From: Nocardiopsis sp. YSL2 | GTDB lineage: Bacteria > Actinomycetota > Actinomycetes > Streptosporangiales > Streptosporangiaceae | Length of the DNA: 64,000 nucleotides | Assembly: GCF_030555055.1 (NCBI RefSeq) | Contig: NZ_JAMOAO010000001.1 | Span: 5,146,001 to 5,210,000, forward strand | Direction: 5' to 3' | Shown: piece by piece, positions 35,757 through 44,124 of the stretch | Layout of the letters: the number at the start of each line of letters is the position of its first letter | Numbering within the stretch: the first letter of the stretch is position 1 | Notes under the pieces: model-generated | What the model saw: the letters and a program-made list of their open reading frames with translations, nothing else | What the model was told of the DNA's origin: nothing | Databases searched by the model: none | Position numbers and translations under genes: made by a program

Positions 35757-36188
35757 GGACTCGGTCTCCTGGCTGGTGGTGCGGTGGGGCCTCGCGAGAC
35801 GCGCGGAGGCGGCCGACGCCTTCTGCGGCCACGGCCGGTGCCGGGCGGGACCGCCGGGCACCCCGCCCCCTCACGTGGGGCGGGTCGTCTGCGCCGCCGC
35901 GCGGGACGCGGCGGGAAACGGGCCTGTCGCCACCGTACAGCGCCGCCGAGGGGTCCGGTCGTGCCCGGCCACGGATCGTGGCGCGGCCGCCACCAGGAAC
36001 GGGCCCGCCGAGCACACGCGGCCCGCCGGGCGTAGGCCGGACGACGTGCGGGGAGGCGTCTCCTTCTGACGGACCACGGGCCGGTGCCTCGTACAGTGAG
36101 AACTCCAGCTCGGGCGGAGGGCCTCCCCTCCGGCCCGTGAACGAACACAGGGCCCCGCTCAGGCGGACGCGCCCCGGAGAGGAACTCC
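35757..36188. other. Divergent intergenic region, ilvA to Cas6e-like gene
   Basis: No gene is recognisable. A hairpin with stem GGGCGGAGGG / CCCCTCCGGCCC lies near 36113-36138. No CRISPR-type repeat is present. GAGAGG at 36177-36182 is the ribosome site of the next gene. Confidence 0.5.
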
Positions 36189-36755
36189 TTGTACCTGGCC
36201 CGTATCAAGCTCGACCCCAAGCGCAGCGCCGGCATGGAACAGTGGGCGGCCATGGGGAAGGCCGTACGCAGGGCGGTCGACCCCGACCCCGCGTCCGACG
36301 CCCGCGTCCTGTGGGCGCGCACCTCGCCCGCCACACTGGTGGTCAGCTCCGACACCGCTCCCGCCTGGGGCAAGGTCCCCGGCGCGGTCGCCGCCACGAT
36401 CCACCCGATGCCGCGCCACCCCGAGGGCGAGACGATCCGGTGGGAGCTCATCTCCGCGCCCACGGGTCAGCGCGCACCGGAGTCCGCCGAGGGGGACGCG
36501 CGCCCGCGCGGCAAGCGCGTCCCCCTGCCGGAGGAGGAGTTCGAGGACTGGCTGGACGGCAAGTTCGGCGACGCCGTGGCCGTGACCTCGGCGAAGTGGA
36601 AGCACCTGGGCGGCCGGCCCGCCCGGTACCACTTCACCGGGACGGCCGAGGTGCGCGACAGCGACGCCCTGCAGGAGCTGTGCCTGTCCGGCATCGGAGC
36701 CGGCACGGCCACCGGAGCCGGCCTGCTCCTCACCGCCCCGCTGGCAGCGGAGTAG
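36189..36755 (+). CDS. Solitary Cas6e/CasE-like protein, catalytic residues lost
   Basis: 188 residues. N-terminus MYLARIKLDPKRS and C-terminus YHFTGTAEVRDSDALQELCLSGIG, then GAGTATGAGLLLTAP match the ends of type I-E Cas6e (glycine-rich loop normally GIGxGKAYGCGLL, here residues 168-180). The loop lysine and the N-terminal catalytic His (expected near residue 26) are replaced, so crRNA cleavage is unlikely. The middle RGKRVPLPEEEFEDWL also fits Cas6e. TTG start with GAGAGG 7 nt away. No cas genes or repeats are within the window. Confidence 0.72.
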   Translation: MYLARIKLDPKRSAGMEQWAAMGKAVRRAVDPDPASDARVLWARTSPATLVVSSDTAPAWGKVPGAVAATIHPMPRHPEGETIRWELISAPTGQRAPESAEGDARPRGKRVPLPEEEFEDWLDGKFGDAVAVTSAKWKHLGGRPARYHFTGTAEVRDSDALQELCLSGIGAGTATGAGLLLTAPLAAE

Positions 36756-36824
36756 GCGCGGGTCCGGCCCCGGCCGCGCGGCCCGCACCGGCCCTTCGGG
36801 CGGTCCGGAGGCCCCTGCCGCCGG

Positions 36825-38741
36825 TCACCGCTCCCAGGCGCGTGCGCGCAGCAGGCGCAGCCCGTTGAGGGCCACGACGACCGTCGAGCCCTCGTGCCCG
36901 GCCACCGCCAGGGCCAGCGGCAGGGTGCCGACCAGGTCCCAGGTCACCAGCACCGCGATGAACGTTCCCGCCACGCACAGGTTGGCGACCACGAACCGGC
37001 GCGCCCGCCGGGACAGCGCGGTCAACCGGGGCAGGGTCGACAGGTCGTCGCGCACGATGATGGCGTCGGCGGTGTCCAGCGCCAGGTCCGAACCGCGCCG
37101 GCCCATGGCCACACCGGTGGTCGCGGCCGCCATCGCGGGCGCGTCGTTGACCCCGTCGCCCACCAGGAGGACCCGGCTGCCCGCGTCCTCCATCTCCTTG
37201 ACCGCCGCGGCCTTGTCCTGGGGCAGCAGGTCGGCGCGCACGCGGGTGATGCCCGTGGCCCGGGCGATGCCGGCCGCGGTGGCCGGGTTGTCCCCGGTGA
37301 GCAGGTGGACCGGCCCGCCGGTGAGCGCGCCGACCTCCGCCACCGTCCGGGCGGCCTCCGCGCGCAGGGCGTCGGCGAGGACGATCCGCCCCGTCGTCCG
37401 CCCGTCCACGGAGACGACGACCCGCGTGCTCGCCGGTCCGCCCGGTTCCGTGGGGGCCCGTTCGACCCGGACGCGGGCACCGTCCACGTTCGCGCTCACC
37501 CCGACCCCGGGCAGGGAAGCGAAGTCCCGTGCCACGAGCCGGTCGACACCGTCCTCGTCGGCGCGGGCGCGGATGGCGTCGGCCAGCGGATGCTCGCTGT
37601 AGCGCTCCACGGCCGCGGCCAGCCCCAGGACCTCCGCCGCGGTCCGGCCCGGTTCGGGGACCACCTCGGTCACCCGGGGCTCGCCCCGCGTCAGGGTGCC
37701 GGTCTTGTCGAAGGCCACCACGTCGGTCCGGCCGATCTGTTCCATCACGGTGGCCGACTTGACCAGCACACCGTGGCGACCGGCGTTGGCGATGGCGGCC
37801 AGCAGGGGCGGCATGGTCGACAGCACCACCGCGCAGGGGGAGGCCACGATCATGAACACGATGGCGCGCAGCAGCGCGGCCTCGAAGTCCGCGCCCAGCA
37901 GGAGGGGGACGGCCAGGACGAGCAGGGTGGCCGCGACCACGAGGACGGAGTAGCGCTGTTCGACGCGCTCGATGAACAGCTGGGTCTCGGCCTTGGTGGC
38001 CGAGGCCTCCTCCACCAGCGTCACGATGCGCGCGATCACCGACTCCCCGGCCGGGCGGTCCACGCGCACGCGCAGGGCCCCGGTGCCGTTGATGGTGCCC
38101 GAGAGCACCTCGTCGCCCTCGCCGCGGGGGATCGGGACCGACTCCCCGGTGATGGCCTGCTGGTCGACCTCGCTGCGGCCGTCCAGGACCGTGCCGTCGG
38201 CGCCCACGCGTTCGCCCGGGCGGACCAGGATCGTGTCGTCCACCTGGAGTTCGCCGGTGTCGACGGTCTCCTCGTGCTCACCGCCGGGGGAGGTGCGCAG
38301 TCGGACGGCGCGCTCGGGGGCCAGGGTGAGCAGCGCACTGACGGAGTCGGCCGTGCGCTGGGTGACCACGGCCTCCAGGGCGCCGGACGTGGCGAAGATG
38401 ACGATGAGCAGGGCCCCGTCGAAGACCTGGCCGATGGCGGCGGCGGCGATCGCGGCCACGATCATCAGCAGGTCCACGTCCAGGGCGCGCTCCCGTGCGG
38501 CGCGCAGTCCGGTGAGGGCGGGTTCCCAGCCGCCCGTGGCGTAGCAGGCGAGGAACAGGGCCCACCAGAGCCATGCGGGCGCGCCGAGCAGTTGGGCGGT
38601 CCAGCCCGCGAGGAACAGCAGTAGCGCGGCCAGGGCCCAGCGCACCTCGGCCAGGCGCAGGCCGGTCCGGAGCAGGGAGGGCGGTCGCACCGCGCCGCGA
38701 GGGGAGGGTGCGCGGGCGGGGGCGGTGGCGGAGGGGCTCAT
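36825..38741 (-). CDS. P1B-4-type metal-exporting P-type ATPase
   Basis: 638 residues. TM metal motif SPCA (301-304), actuator TGES (198-201), phosphorylation site DKTGT (Asp345), hinge GDGVNDAPA, and HEGST near 616 in the last helix pair. SPC with HEGST and no N-terminal HMA domain defines the P1B-4 group (CtpD/CtpJ/CoaT), which exports Co, Ni or Fe(II). It overlaps the stop of an NmtR-like ArsR gene, mirroring the nmtR-ctpJ pair of mycobacteria. Confidence 0.92.
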   Translation of the reverse strand: MSPSATAPARAPSPRGAVRPPSLLRTGLRLAEVRWALAALLLFLAGWTAQLLGAPAWLWWALFLACYATGGWEPALTGLRAARERALDVDLLMIVAAIAAAAIGQVFDGALLIVIFATSGALEAVVTQRTADSVSALLTLAPERAVRLRTSPGGEHEETVDTGELQVDDTILVRPGERVGADGTVLDGRSEVDQQAITGESVPIPRGEGDEVLSGTINGTGALRVRVDRPAGESVIARIVTLVEEASATKAETQLFIERVEQRYSVLVVAATLLVLAVPLLLGADFEAALLRAIVFMIVASPCAVVLSTMPPLLAAIANAGRHGVLVKSATVMEQIGRTDVVAFDKTGTLTRGEPRVTEVVPEPGRTAAEVLGLAAAVERYSEHPLADAIRARADEDGVDRLVARDFASLPGVGVSANVDGARVRVERAPTEPGGPASTRVVVSVDGRTTGRIVLADALRAEAARTVAEVGALTGGPVHLLTGDNPATAAGIARATGITRVRADLLPQDKAAAVKEMEDAGSRVLLVGDGVNDAPAMAAATTGVAMGRRGSDLALDTADAIIVRDDLSTLPRLTALSRRARRFVVANLCVAGTFIAVLVTWDLVGTLPLALAVAGHEGSTVVVALNGLRLLRARAWER

Positions 38742-39223
38742 CAGGCGTCGCCCTCGGTGCGCGCGGTGCCGTCGGCGGGTGCGGTGGCCTCGTCCGCGGT
38801 GTCGCCGCCCGCGCAGCCCGGGGGCCGTCCAGCGGCACCCCCGGTGGAGGCGCCGGCCCCCCTGTCCGGCGCGACCCGGGCGCGGTGGTGGGCGGGTTCG
38901 ACCTCCAGGGCGTGCTCGGCCTGGTAGACGGCGTCGGCGACCAGCTGGCGGGCATGCTCGTTGGCCAGGCTGTAGTACATCCGGTTGCCCTCCCGCCGAC
39001 ACGCCACGACCCGGCCCATCCGGAGCTTGGCCAGGTGCTGGGACACCGAGGGCCCGGGCTTGTCGAGGCGTTCGGCGAGCTCGTTGACGGAGAGCTCCCC
39101 GCCGCGCAGGGCGAGGATGATGCGGACCCGGGTGGCGTCGGCGAGCAGGGTCAGGATCTCCACCGCGTACTCGACGTAGGGGCTGTTCTCGTCGAGCCCA
39201 CATCTCTTACTATCTGCGTTCAT
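38741..39223 (-). CDS. ArsR/SmtB metal sensor, NmtR-like
   Basis: 160 residues. HTH: NELAERLDKPGPSVSQHLAKLRMGRVV. The C-terminal helix has NEHARQLVADAVYQAEHALEV; relative to NmtR (D-T-H ... H-x2-H) the first His and the last His align, while one ligand is Gln. A His pair (PAHH) and a 45-residue Ala/Gly-rich tail with one Cys follow. Ni or Co sensing for the downstream P1B-4 ATPase is likely. ATG 39223 lies inside its own operator and has TACTAT at -12 to -7, so the mRNA should be leaderless. Confidence 0.9.
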   Translation of the reverse strand: MNADSKRCGLDENSPYVEYAVEILTLLADATRVRIILALRGGELSVNELAERLDKPGPSVSQHLAKLRMGRVVACRREGNRMYYSLANEHARQLVADAVYQAEHALEVEPAHHRARVAPDRGAGASTGGAAGRPPGCAGGDTADEATAPADGTARTEGDA

Positions 39224-39235
39224 ACGCAGATAGTA
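39208..39235. promoter_or_regulatory. 12-4-12 perfect operator over the ArsR start codon
   Basis: Arms TACTATCTGCGT (39208-39219) and ACGCAGATAGTA (39224-39235) are perfect reverse complements with a 4-nt centre. The start codon of the ArsR gene occupies the centre (39221-39223) and the -10 TACTAT is in one arm, so bound repressor would cover both transcription start and translation start. Confidence 0.85.
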
Positions 39236-39470
39236 GACATCGCGCCAGGGGCGGGCAACCCGTCTCCCACCCGGATGCCGCTGCGGCGTCCGGGGCCAAG
39301 CGCGGGGGGCCGCTCCGAAATCCGGACGCGGTCCCCCCCGGCCGCCCGTGGACCCGCCCCCGAGCCGCCGTATCCGCTTCCGCCTTCGCCCGGTGGTCCT
39401 CTCCTCCCGGTACGACGACGGCCGGGGAGGAGTGAAGGCGCCCCTCCCCGGCCGCGTGGGCACCGGGCCC

Positions 39471-39692
39471 CTACAGCCGTGCCCTGATCAGTTCCTTGGC
39501 GCGTGCGGCGCGCTCGCGGTCCTGCTTCTGGACCTGTTCGAAGAACTCGACGAGTTCCTCGTCGCCGGAGTCCTTGGCGTCGCGGATGTAGCGCTCGATC
39601 GTGTCGCCCTCCTGGAGCACGTGGTACAGCACGCTCACCATGTCGTAGTGCTCGTCCCGAGTACGCAGCGCCTGTTCGGTGGTGTCGGCCAT
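39471..39692 (-). CDS. Small helical protein of unknown function
   Basis: 73 residues, almost entirely alpha-helical and charged: MADTTEQALRTRDEHYDMVS, then VLYHVLQEGDTIERYI, DEELVEFFEQVQKQ. The Glu/His spacing recalls ferritin-like helix pairs, but it is too short for a full four-helix diiron site, so it might dimerise. ATG 39692 was chosen because AAGGAGGG lies 4-5 nt upstream. Confidence 0.75.
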   Translation of the reverse strand: MADTTEQALRTRDEHYDMVSVLYHVLQEGDTIERYIRDAKDSGDEELVEFFEQVQKQDRERAARAKELIRARL

Positions 39693-40140
39693 CATCCCTC
39701 CTTGTGCGTCCGTCGTGGGCCACACCTGGTCGGCTTCCCGATGGGGGCGGGACGAAAACGCCATGAGGGCGATTCCCTGTGCGAGGAGGGCACCGGTCGG
39801 CTCACCCCCGGCGCGGCACCTTCCGCGGGCGGGACCGGAGGAAGGGGCCCGCACGAACATGTCGTGTCGCTGACAGTGTGCGGGGAAGACCGGTCGATGA
39901 GCGCGTTACTGGTGATCCCGAGGCGGGCTCTCCACGGCGCGGATCGGCGTGGTCGGTGGATCGTGGGCGTCGTGCGCGGTCGCCGTGGCCGCCTACGGAG
40001 TGCCGCGGGCGGTCACGACCCGGTTGGGAACCCCGGCATGAGCGGTGACCGGGTGGCGATCGGGGCGGAGGGGCCGGCGGACGACAGCAGCGACCCGGCG
40101 GCGCGAGCCGGGGCCGACGGGGGATCGAGAGGAGTGCGTG
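39693..40140. other. Divergent intergenic region, no gene seen
   Basis: 448 bp between the small helical protein and the flavin oxidoreductase. I find no recognisable gene, hairpin or strong dyad. GAGAGGAG just before 40141 is the ribosome site of the next gene. Confidence 0.45.
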
Positions 40141-41529
40141 ATGACTGAGGCAGCCGATGTCGTGGTGATCGGGATGGGGCCCGGCGGTGAAGCACTCGCC
40201 GGACGTCTGGCGGGAGACGGTCTGGACGTGGTGGGGGTGGAAGCCGCGCTGGTCGGCGGTGAGTGCCCGTACTGGGGGTGCATTCCCAGCAAGATGATGG
40301 TGCGCGCGGCCGACGCGCTGGCCGAGACGCGGCGTGTTCCGCTCCTGGCGGGAACCTCGACCGTGGAGCCTGACTTCGCGCCGGTGGCCCGGCGGATCCG
40401 TGAGGAGGCCACCACGGACTGGGACGACACCATCGCGGTCGAGCGCTTCACCGACCAGGGCGGGCGGTTCGTCCGCGGGACCGGACGCCTGGTCTCCGCC
40501 GACACAGTCGCCGTACGCACCGATGACGGTACGGAGAGGATCCTGAGCGCCCGTGTGGGCGTGGTGCTGGCGACGGGGACCGCGCCGAGCGCGCCACCGA
40601 TTCCGGGACTGGACGCCGTTCCGTACTGGACCAACCGCGAGGCCGTCAGCACCGAGCACGCGCCCGGGACCCTCTGCGTCATCGGGGGCGGCGCGATCGG
40701 ACTGGAACTGGCCCAGGCCTTCGCCCGCTTCGGCACCCGGGTCACGGTACTGGAGGCGTTCGAACGGCTGCTGGGGCCCGAGGAACCCGAAGCGAGCGAC
40801 GTGGTCGCCGGTGTGCTGCGCGGTGAGGGGCTGGACGTGCGCACCGGAGTGCGGATCACCGGGGTCGACCACGGCGCGCACGGATTCACCGTCCACACCG
40901 AGGACGGTTCGGTGGAGGCGGAGCGGCTCCTGGTCGCCACGGGCCGCCGCGCCGACCTGCGGTCCCTGGGCGTGGCGGAGATCGGTCTCGATCCCGCGGC
41001 CGGTGCGATCGAGGTGGACGAGCGGATGCGCGCCGCCCCGGGTGTGTGGGCGTTGGGGGACGTCACCGGCAAGGGCGCCTTCACCCACGTGTCCGTCTAC
41101 CAGGCGAACATCGCCGCCCAGGACATCCTCACGCGCGGGAAGGGGCCCACCGCCGAGTACCACGCGGTGCCGCGGGTGACCTTCACCGATCCCGAGGTCG
41201 GGTCGGTGGGGCTCACCGGGGCCCGGGCGCGTGAACACGGCCTGCGGGTGCGCACCGGTACCGCGCGGCTGCCCTCGTCCGCTCGGGGCTGGATCCACAA
41301 GGCGGGCAACGAGGGGCTGGTCAAGCTCGTGGAGGACGCGGACACGGGTGTGCTCGTGGGAGCGACCGCCGTCGGCCCGTCCGGGGGAGAGGTCCTGGGC
41401 ATGCTGGCCCTGGCCGTGCACGAACGCGTCCCGGTGGCGCGGCTGCGATCGATGATCTACGCCTACCCGACCTTCCACCGGGCGGTCGAGGACGCCCTGA
41501 ACGACCTGTCCGAGTCGTCCGCGGGGTGA
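40141..41529 (+). CDS. FAD/NAD(P) pyridine nucleotide-disulfide oxidoreductase
   Basis: 462 residues, class I flavin disulfide reductase. FAD motif GMGPGGEALAG, redox disulfide GGECPYWGCIPSK, NAD(P) motif GGGAIGLELAQ, FAD C-loop ALGDVTGKGAFTH, and the interface YPTFHRAVEDAL. It lacks the N-terminal HMA and C-terminal Cys pair of mercuric reductase, and its disulfide CPYWGC differs from lipoamide dehydrogenase (CLNxGC), so it is a quinone- or LpdA-like reductase of unknown substrate. Confidence 0.92.
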   Translation: MTEAADVVVIGMGPGGEALAGRLAGDGLDVVGVEAALVGGECPYWGCIPSKMMVRAADALAETRRVPLLAGTSTVEPDFAPVARRIREEATTDWDDTIAVERFTDQGGRFVRGTGRLVSADTVAVRTDDGTERILSARVGVVLATGTAPSAPPIPGLDAVPYWTNREAVSTEHAPGTLCVIGGGAIGLELAQAFARFGTRVTVLEAFERLLGPEEPEASDVVAGVLRGEGLDVRTGVRITGVDHGAHGFTVHTEDGSVEAERLLVATGRRADLRSLGVAEIGLDPAAGAIEVDERMRAAPGVWALGDVTGKGAFTHVSVYQANIAAQDILTRGKGPTAEYHAVPRVTFTDPEVGSVGLTGARAREHGLRVRTGTARLPSSARGWIHKAGNEGLVKLVEDADTGVLVGATAVGPSGGEVLGMLALAVHERVPVARLRSMIYAYPTFHRAVEDALNDLSESSAG

Positions 41530-41671
41530 CACACGGACAGGGCCCGGCGCAGGCGTACGCGGCACCGGTCGCGGACGAACACCGTCGAGCCGACGACGTA
41601 CTCTGCCCGCTCGGAGGCGTGGTCGGGGGCCCGGCGGTTCGCGCCACCGGAGGCCCGGTGGCGTCCGCGGT

Positions 41672-41694
41672 CCGGTATCGGAGCCCGATATCGG
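41672..41694. promoter_or_regulatory. PadR autoregulatory operator
   Basis: CCGGTATCGG-AGC-CCGATATCGG, a 10-3-10 dyad with one mismatch. It lies directly upstream of a -10 candidate TAGGCT (41705-41710) for the PadR gene. The CCGATATCGG element recurs in the ChrA promoter at 43380-43418. Confidence 0.75.
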
Positions 41695-41741
41695 CCTGGT
41701 GACATAGGCTGCGTCCGGAAGCGGGTTCGGGGAGGCGGGGT

Positions 41742-42050
41742 ATGCGCGACTTCATCCGGGGGGCCGTGCGGCTGCACATCCTGCACCACGCCGCCGCGGA
41801 GGAGATCCACGGGGCGTGGATGATGCGTGAGCTGGCCGCCCACGGCTACGACATCAGCCCGGGCACGCTCTATCCCACGCTGCACCGCCTGGAGTCCGAG
41901 GGCCTGCTCACCTCGCGGCAGCAGGTGGTGGAGGGGCGCGTCCGCAGGGTCTACCGGGTCACCGGGGCGGGCGAGCGCGTCTTGGCCCAGGACCGTGCGG
42001 CTCTGGCGGAGCTGGCCCGCGAAGTGCTGGGCGTCCGGATTCCCCGGTGA
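41742..42050 (+). CDS. PadR-family transcriptional regulator
   Basis: 102 residues, PadR short (subfamily 2-like) form: ILHHAAAEEIHGAWMMRELAAHGYDISPGTLYPTLHRLESEGLL with wing GRVRRVYRVTGAGE, then a short dimerisation helix. The GGAGG site precedes ATG 41742. It is convergent with chrA (8 bp apart) and shares an operator motif with it, so it is the likely repressor of the chromate transporter. Confidence 0.92.
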   Translation: MRDFIRGAVRLHILHHAAAEEIHGAWMMRELAAHGYDISPGTLYPTLHRLESEGLLTSRQQVVEGRVRRVYRVTGAGERVLAQDRAALAELAREVLGVRIPR

Positions 42051-42057
42051 ACGCGCC

Positions 42058-43314
42058 TCACAGAGCCCAGAACCCGACCGCACTGGCCGCCACGACCACC
42101 GCCCAGGCGGGTGCCCGCCACACCGACAGGGCGACGAACGCCACAGCGGCCAGGGCCATAGTCCCAGGTGAGACCACACCCTGAACGAAGACCGGATCGT
42201 AGAGGGCCGCGGCCAGGATCCCCACCACCGCCGCTCCTGCTCCGGCCACCGCGCGCCGGGCGCGCGCGTCGGCGCGCAGGCGCTCCCAGAACGGCAGCAC
42301 CCCCACGACCAGCAGTGCCGAGGGCAGGAAGACGGCGCCCAGGGCGGTGGCCGCGCCCAGCACAGGACTGCCCGCCACGGGCATCAGCGCGCCCAGGTAG
42401 GCGGCGAAGGTGAACAGAGGCCCCGGGACGGCCTGCGCCGCCCCGTACCCGGCCAGGAAGGACTCCTGGTCCACCGCACCGCCGCCCACGACCTCGGCCT
42501 CCAGCAGCGGCAGTACCACGTGCCCGCCGCCGAAGACCAGTGACCCGGCACGGTAGAACCCGTCCACCATGTCCACGGCCGGATCGGTGGTCAGCGCGGC
42601 CAGGACGGGCAGGCCCGCCGACAGGACGACGAACACCGCCAGGCATGCGACGGCGGTCCCGCGTCGCGCGGGGACGCTGCGCGCCTCCGCGTCCCCGTCG
42701 GCGGGCGCCGTGGTCGTCAGCCAGACCACGCCCAGCAGGGCGCCCAGGGCGATGGCCGCGACCTGGCTCACGGCCGAGGGCAGCAGCAGGACCAGGACCA
42801 GCGCGGCCACCGCGATCGTGGCCTGGCGTCGGCCCGCGGCCAGACTCCCGGCCATGCCCACCACGGCGTGGGCCACCACCGCCACCGCCGCGGCCTTGAG
42901 CCCGAGCAGCCATCCGGTCCCAGGGTCGGCACCGAGGACCCGCACGCCCAGGGCGAAGGCCGTCAGCAGGACCGCCGAGGGGAGGGTGAAGGCCACCCAG
43001 GCGGCGGCCATCCCGGCGTACCCGGCGCGGCGCAGGCCGATGGCCATCCCGACCTGGCTGGAGGCCGGGCCGGGCAGGAACTGGCAGAGCGCCACCAGAT
43101 CGGCGTAGGCGGCCTCCGTGAGCCAGCGGCGCCGCACCACGAAGGCGTCGCGGAAGTAGCCCAGGTGCGCGACCGGCCCGCCGAACGAGGTCAGCCCCAG
43201 CAGCAGGAAGACCCGGAAGACCTCGCCGGCCGTGCCGTGCCCGCCCGTGGCCCGGCCGCTCACCGACGCCCCGTTCCCGCGCCCGCCGCGGCCCGGTCGG
43301 GAAGGGTCGGCCAC
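42058..43314 (-). CDS. chrA: Chromate transporter ChrA, two-domain form
   Basis: 418 residues, two homologous CHR halves. The first has LGLTSFGGPVAHLGYFRDAFV and CQFLPGPASSQVGMAIGLRR; the second has GSLVFGGGHVVLPLLEAEVV and AAQAVPGPLFTFAAYLG. These FGG and PGP motifs mark the family, which expels chromate by anion exchange. GTG 43314 was chosen by frame. An overlapping short frame begins at GTG 43346 after AAGGAG in another phase; it may be a leader peptide. A 39-bp perfect palindrome lies 66 bp upstream. Confidence 0.93.
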   Translation of the reverse strand: MADPSRPGRGGRGNGASVSGRATGGHGTAGEVFRVFLLLGLTSFGGPVAHLGYFRDAFVVRRRWLTEAAYADLVALCQFLPGPASSQVGMAIGLRRAGYAGMAAAWVAFTLPSAVLLTAFALGVRVLGADPGTGWLLGLKAAAVAVVAHAVVGMAGSLAAGRRQATIAVAALVLVLLLPSAVSQVAAIALGALLGVVWLTTTAPADGDAEARSVPARRGTAVACLAVFVVLSAGLPVLAALTTDPAVDMVDGFYRAGSLVFGGGHVVLPLLEAEVVGGGAVDQESFLAGYGAAQAVPGPLFTFAAYLGALMPVAGSPVLGAATALGAVFLPSALLVVGVLPFWERLRADARARRAVAGAGAAVVGILAAALYDPVFVQGVVSPGTMALAAVAFVALSVWRAPAWAVVVAASAVGFWAL

Positions 43315-43379
43315 GCGGCCGCCGCACCCAGGGGATTGTCCACAGTCCGACTCCTTCGAGCGGGAGAGCCAGCGTCGGT

Positions 43380-43418
43380 CACGCCCTCCGATATCGTCCG
43401 ACGATATCGGAGGGCGTG
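43380..43418. promoter_or_regulatory. 39-bp perfect palindrome upstream of chrA
   Basis: Arms CACGCCCTCCGATATCGTC (43380-43398) and its exact complement (43400-43418) with one central base. The arms contain CCGATATCG / CGATATCGG, matching the PadR operator at 41672-41694. It can act as PadR operator and, as a cruciform or hairpin, as terminator of the upstream arsC gene. Confidence 0.8.
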
Positions 43419-43479
43419 CGGGCGGCGCGGTCCCCGGTGGTCGGGTTCCGAGGCCACCGGGCGTGGCCGCGGACCGCGC

Positions 43480-44124
43480 TCAGACGGTGATCTCCAGTTC
43501 CGCCAGAAGCGCGCGGACGCGTGCCTCGACCTCGTCGCGGATCGACCGTACCGCGGTCAGGTCCTGGCCGTCGGGGTCGTCCAGGGTCCACTCCTCGTAG
43601 CGCTTGCCCGGGAAGATCGGGCAGGCGTCCCCGCAGCCCATGCTCACCACGACGTCGGCGGCGCGGACCACCTCGTCGGTCCAGGGCTTGGGGAACTCGG
43701 TGGCGATGTCGATGCCGACCTCCTTCATCGCCTCCACCGCGGACGGATTGACCTCCCGGCCCGGCTCGGATCCGCCCGACCACGCGATCGCGCGGTCCCC
43801 GGCCAGGTGCCGGAAGAATCCCATCGCCATCTGGCTGCGTCCGGCGTTGTGCGTGCACAGGAACAGCACACCGGGGCGCCCGTCCTCCACCCTGTTCTCG
43901 ACCCGCGCCAGCGCGCCCAGCCGCTGCCGGGCGAACCGTTCGGCGAGCAGCGGCAGGAACTGGGCGATGGTGGCCCGGTCCGCGAACTGGTCGTGGCTGG
44001 AGTGCAGGAACCGTTCGATGGTCTCGGTGTTGAAGACCCCCGCGAACTCCTCTGCGAGCCGGCTGGAGGCGACCTTCAACGCGTACTGCTGGTCGACGGT
44101 GAACTGTCGGGGCCGGGTACTCAT
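43480..44124 (-). CDS. arsC: Arsenate reductase, LMW-phosphatase type with helical N-domain
   Basis: 214 residues. Residues 1-75 form an N-terminal three-helix domain (LAEEFAGVFNTETIERFL), as in mycothiol-dependent actinobacterial ArsC. Residues about 85-205 hold the phosphatase-like active site FLCTHNAGRSQMAM (Cys-x5-Arg) and the conserved VVSMGCGDACPIFPG with the resolving Cys region. It reduces arsenate to arsenite. It overlaps the end of the ArsR fusion gene upstream. No arsenite pump is in the window. Confidence 0.93.
   Translation of the reverse strand: MSTRPRQFTVDQQYALKVASSRLAEEFAGVFNTETIERFLHSSHDQFADRATIAQFLPLLAERFARQRLGALARVENRVEDGRPGVLFLCTHNAGRSQMAMGFFRHLAGDRAIAWSGGSEPGREVNPSAVEAMKEVGIDIATEFPKPWTDEVVRAADVVVSMGCGDACPIFPGKRYEEWTLDDPDGQDLTAVRSIRDEVEARVRALLAELEITV

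Noticed and set aside
35757-36188. Possible CRISPR array near the Cas6e-like gene
   Set aside because: No 28-29 bp repeat with regular spacers is present on either side; only a single GC-rich hairpin.
40141-41529. Mercuric reductase
   Set aside because: No N-terminal HMA domain, no C-terminal vicinal Cys pair and no other mer genes; only the class I flavin disulfide reductase core.
43260-43346. Separate small protein overlapping the chrA start (GTG 43346, AAGGAG upstream)
   Set aside because: Ala/Gly-rich shadow of the chrA frame without similarity to a known leader; kept only as a remark.
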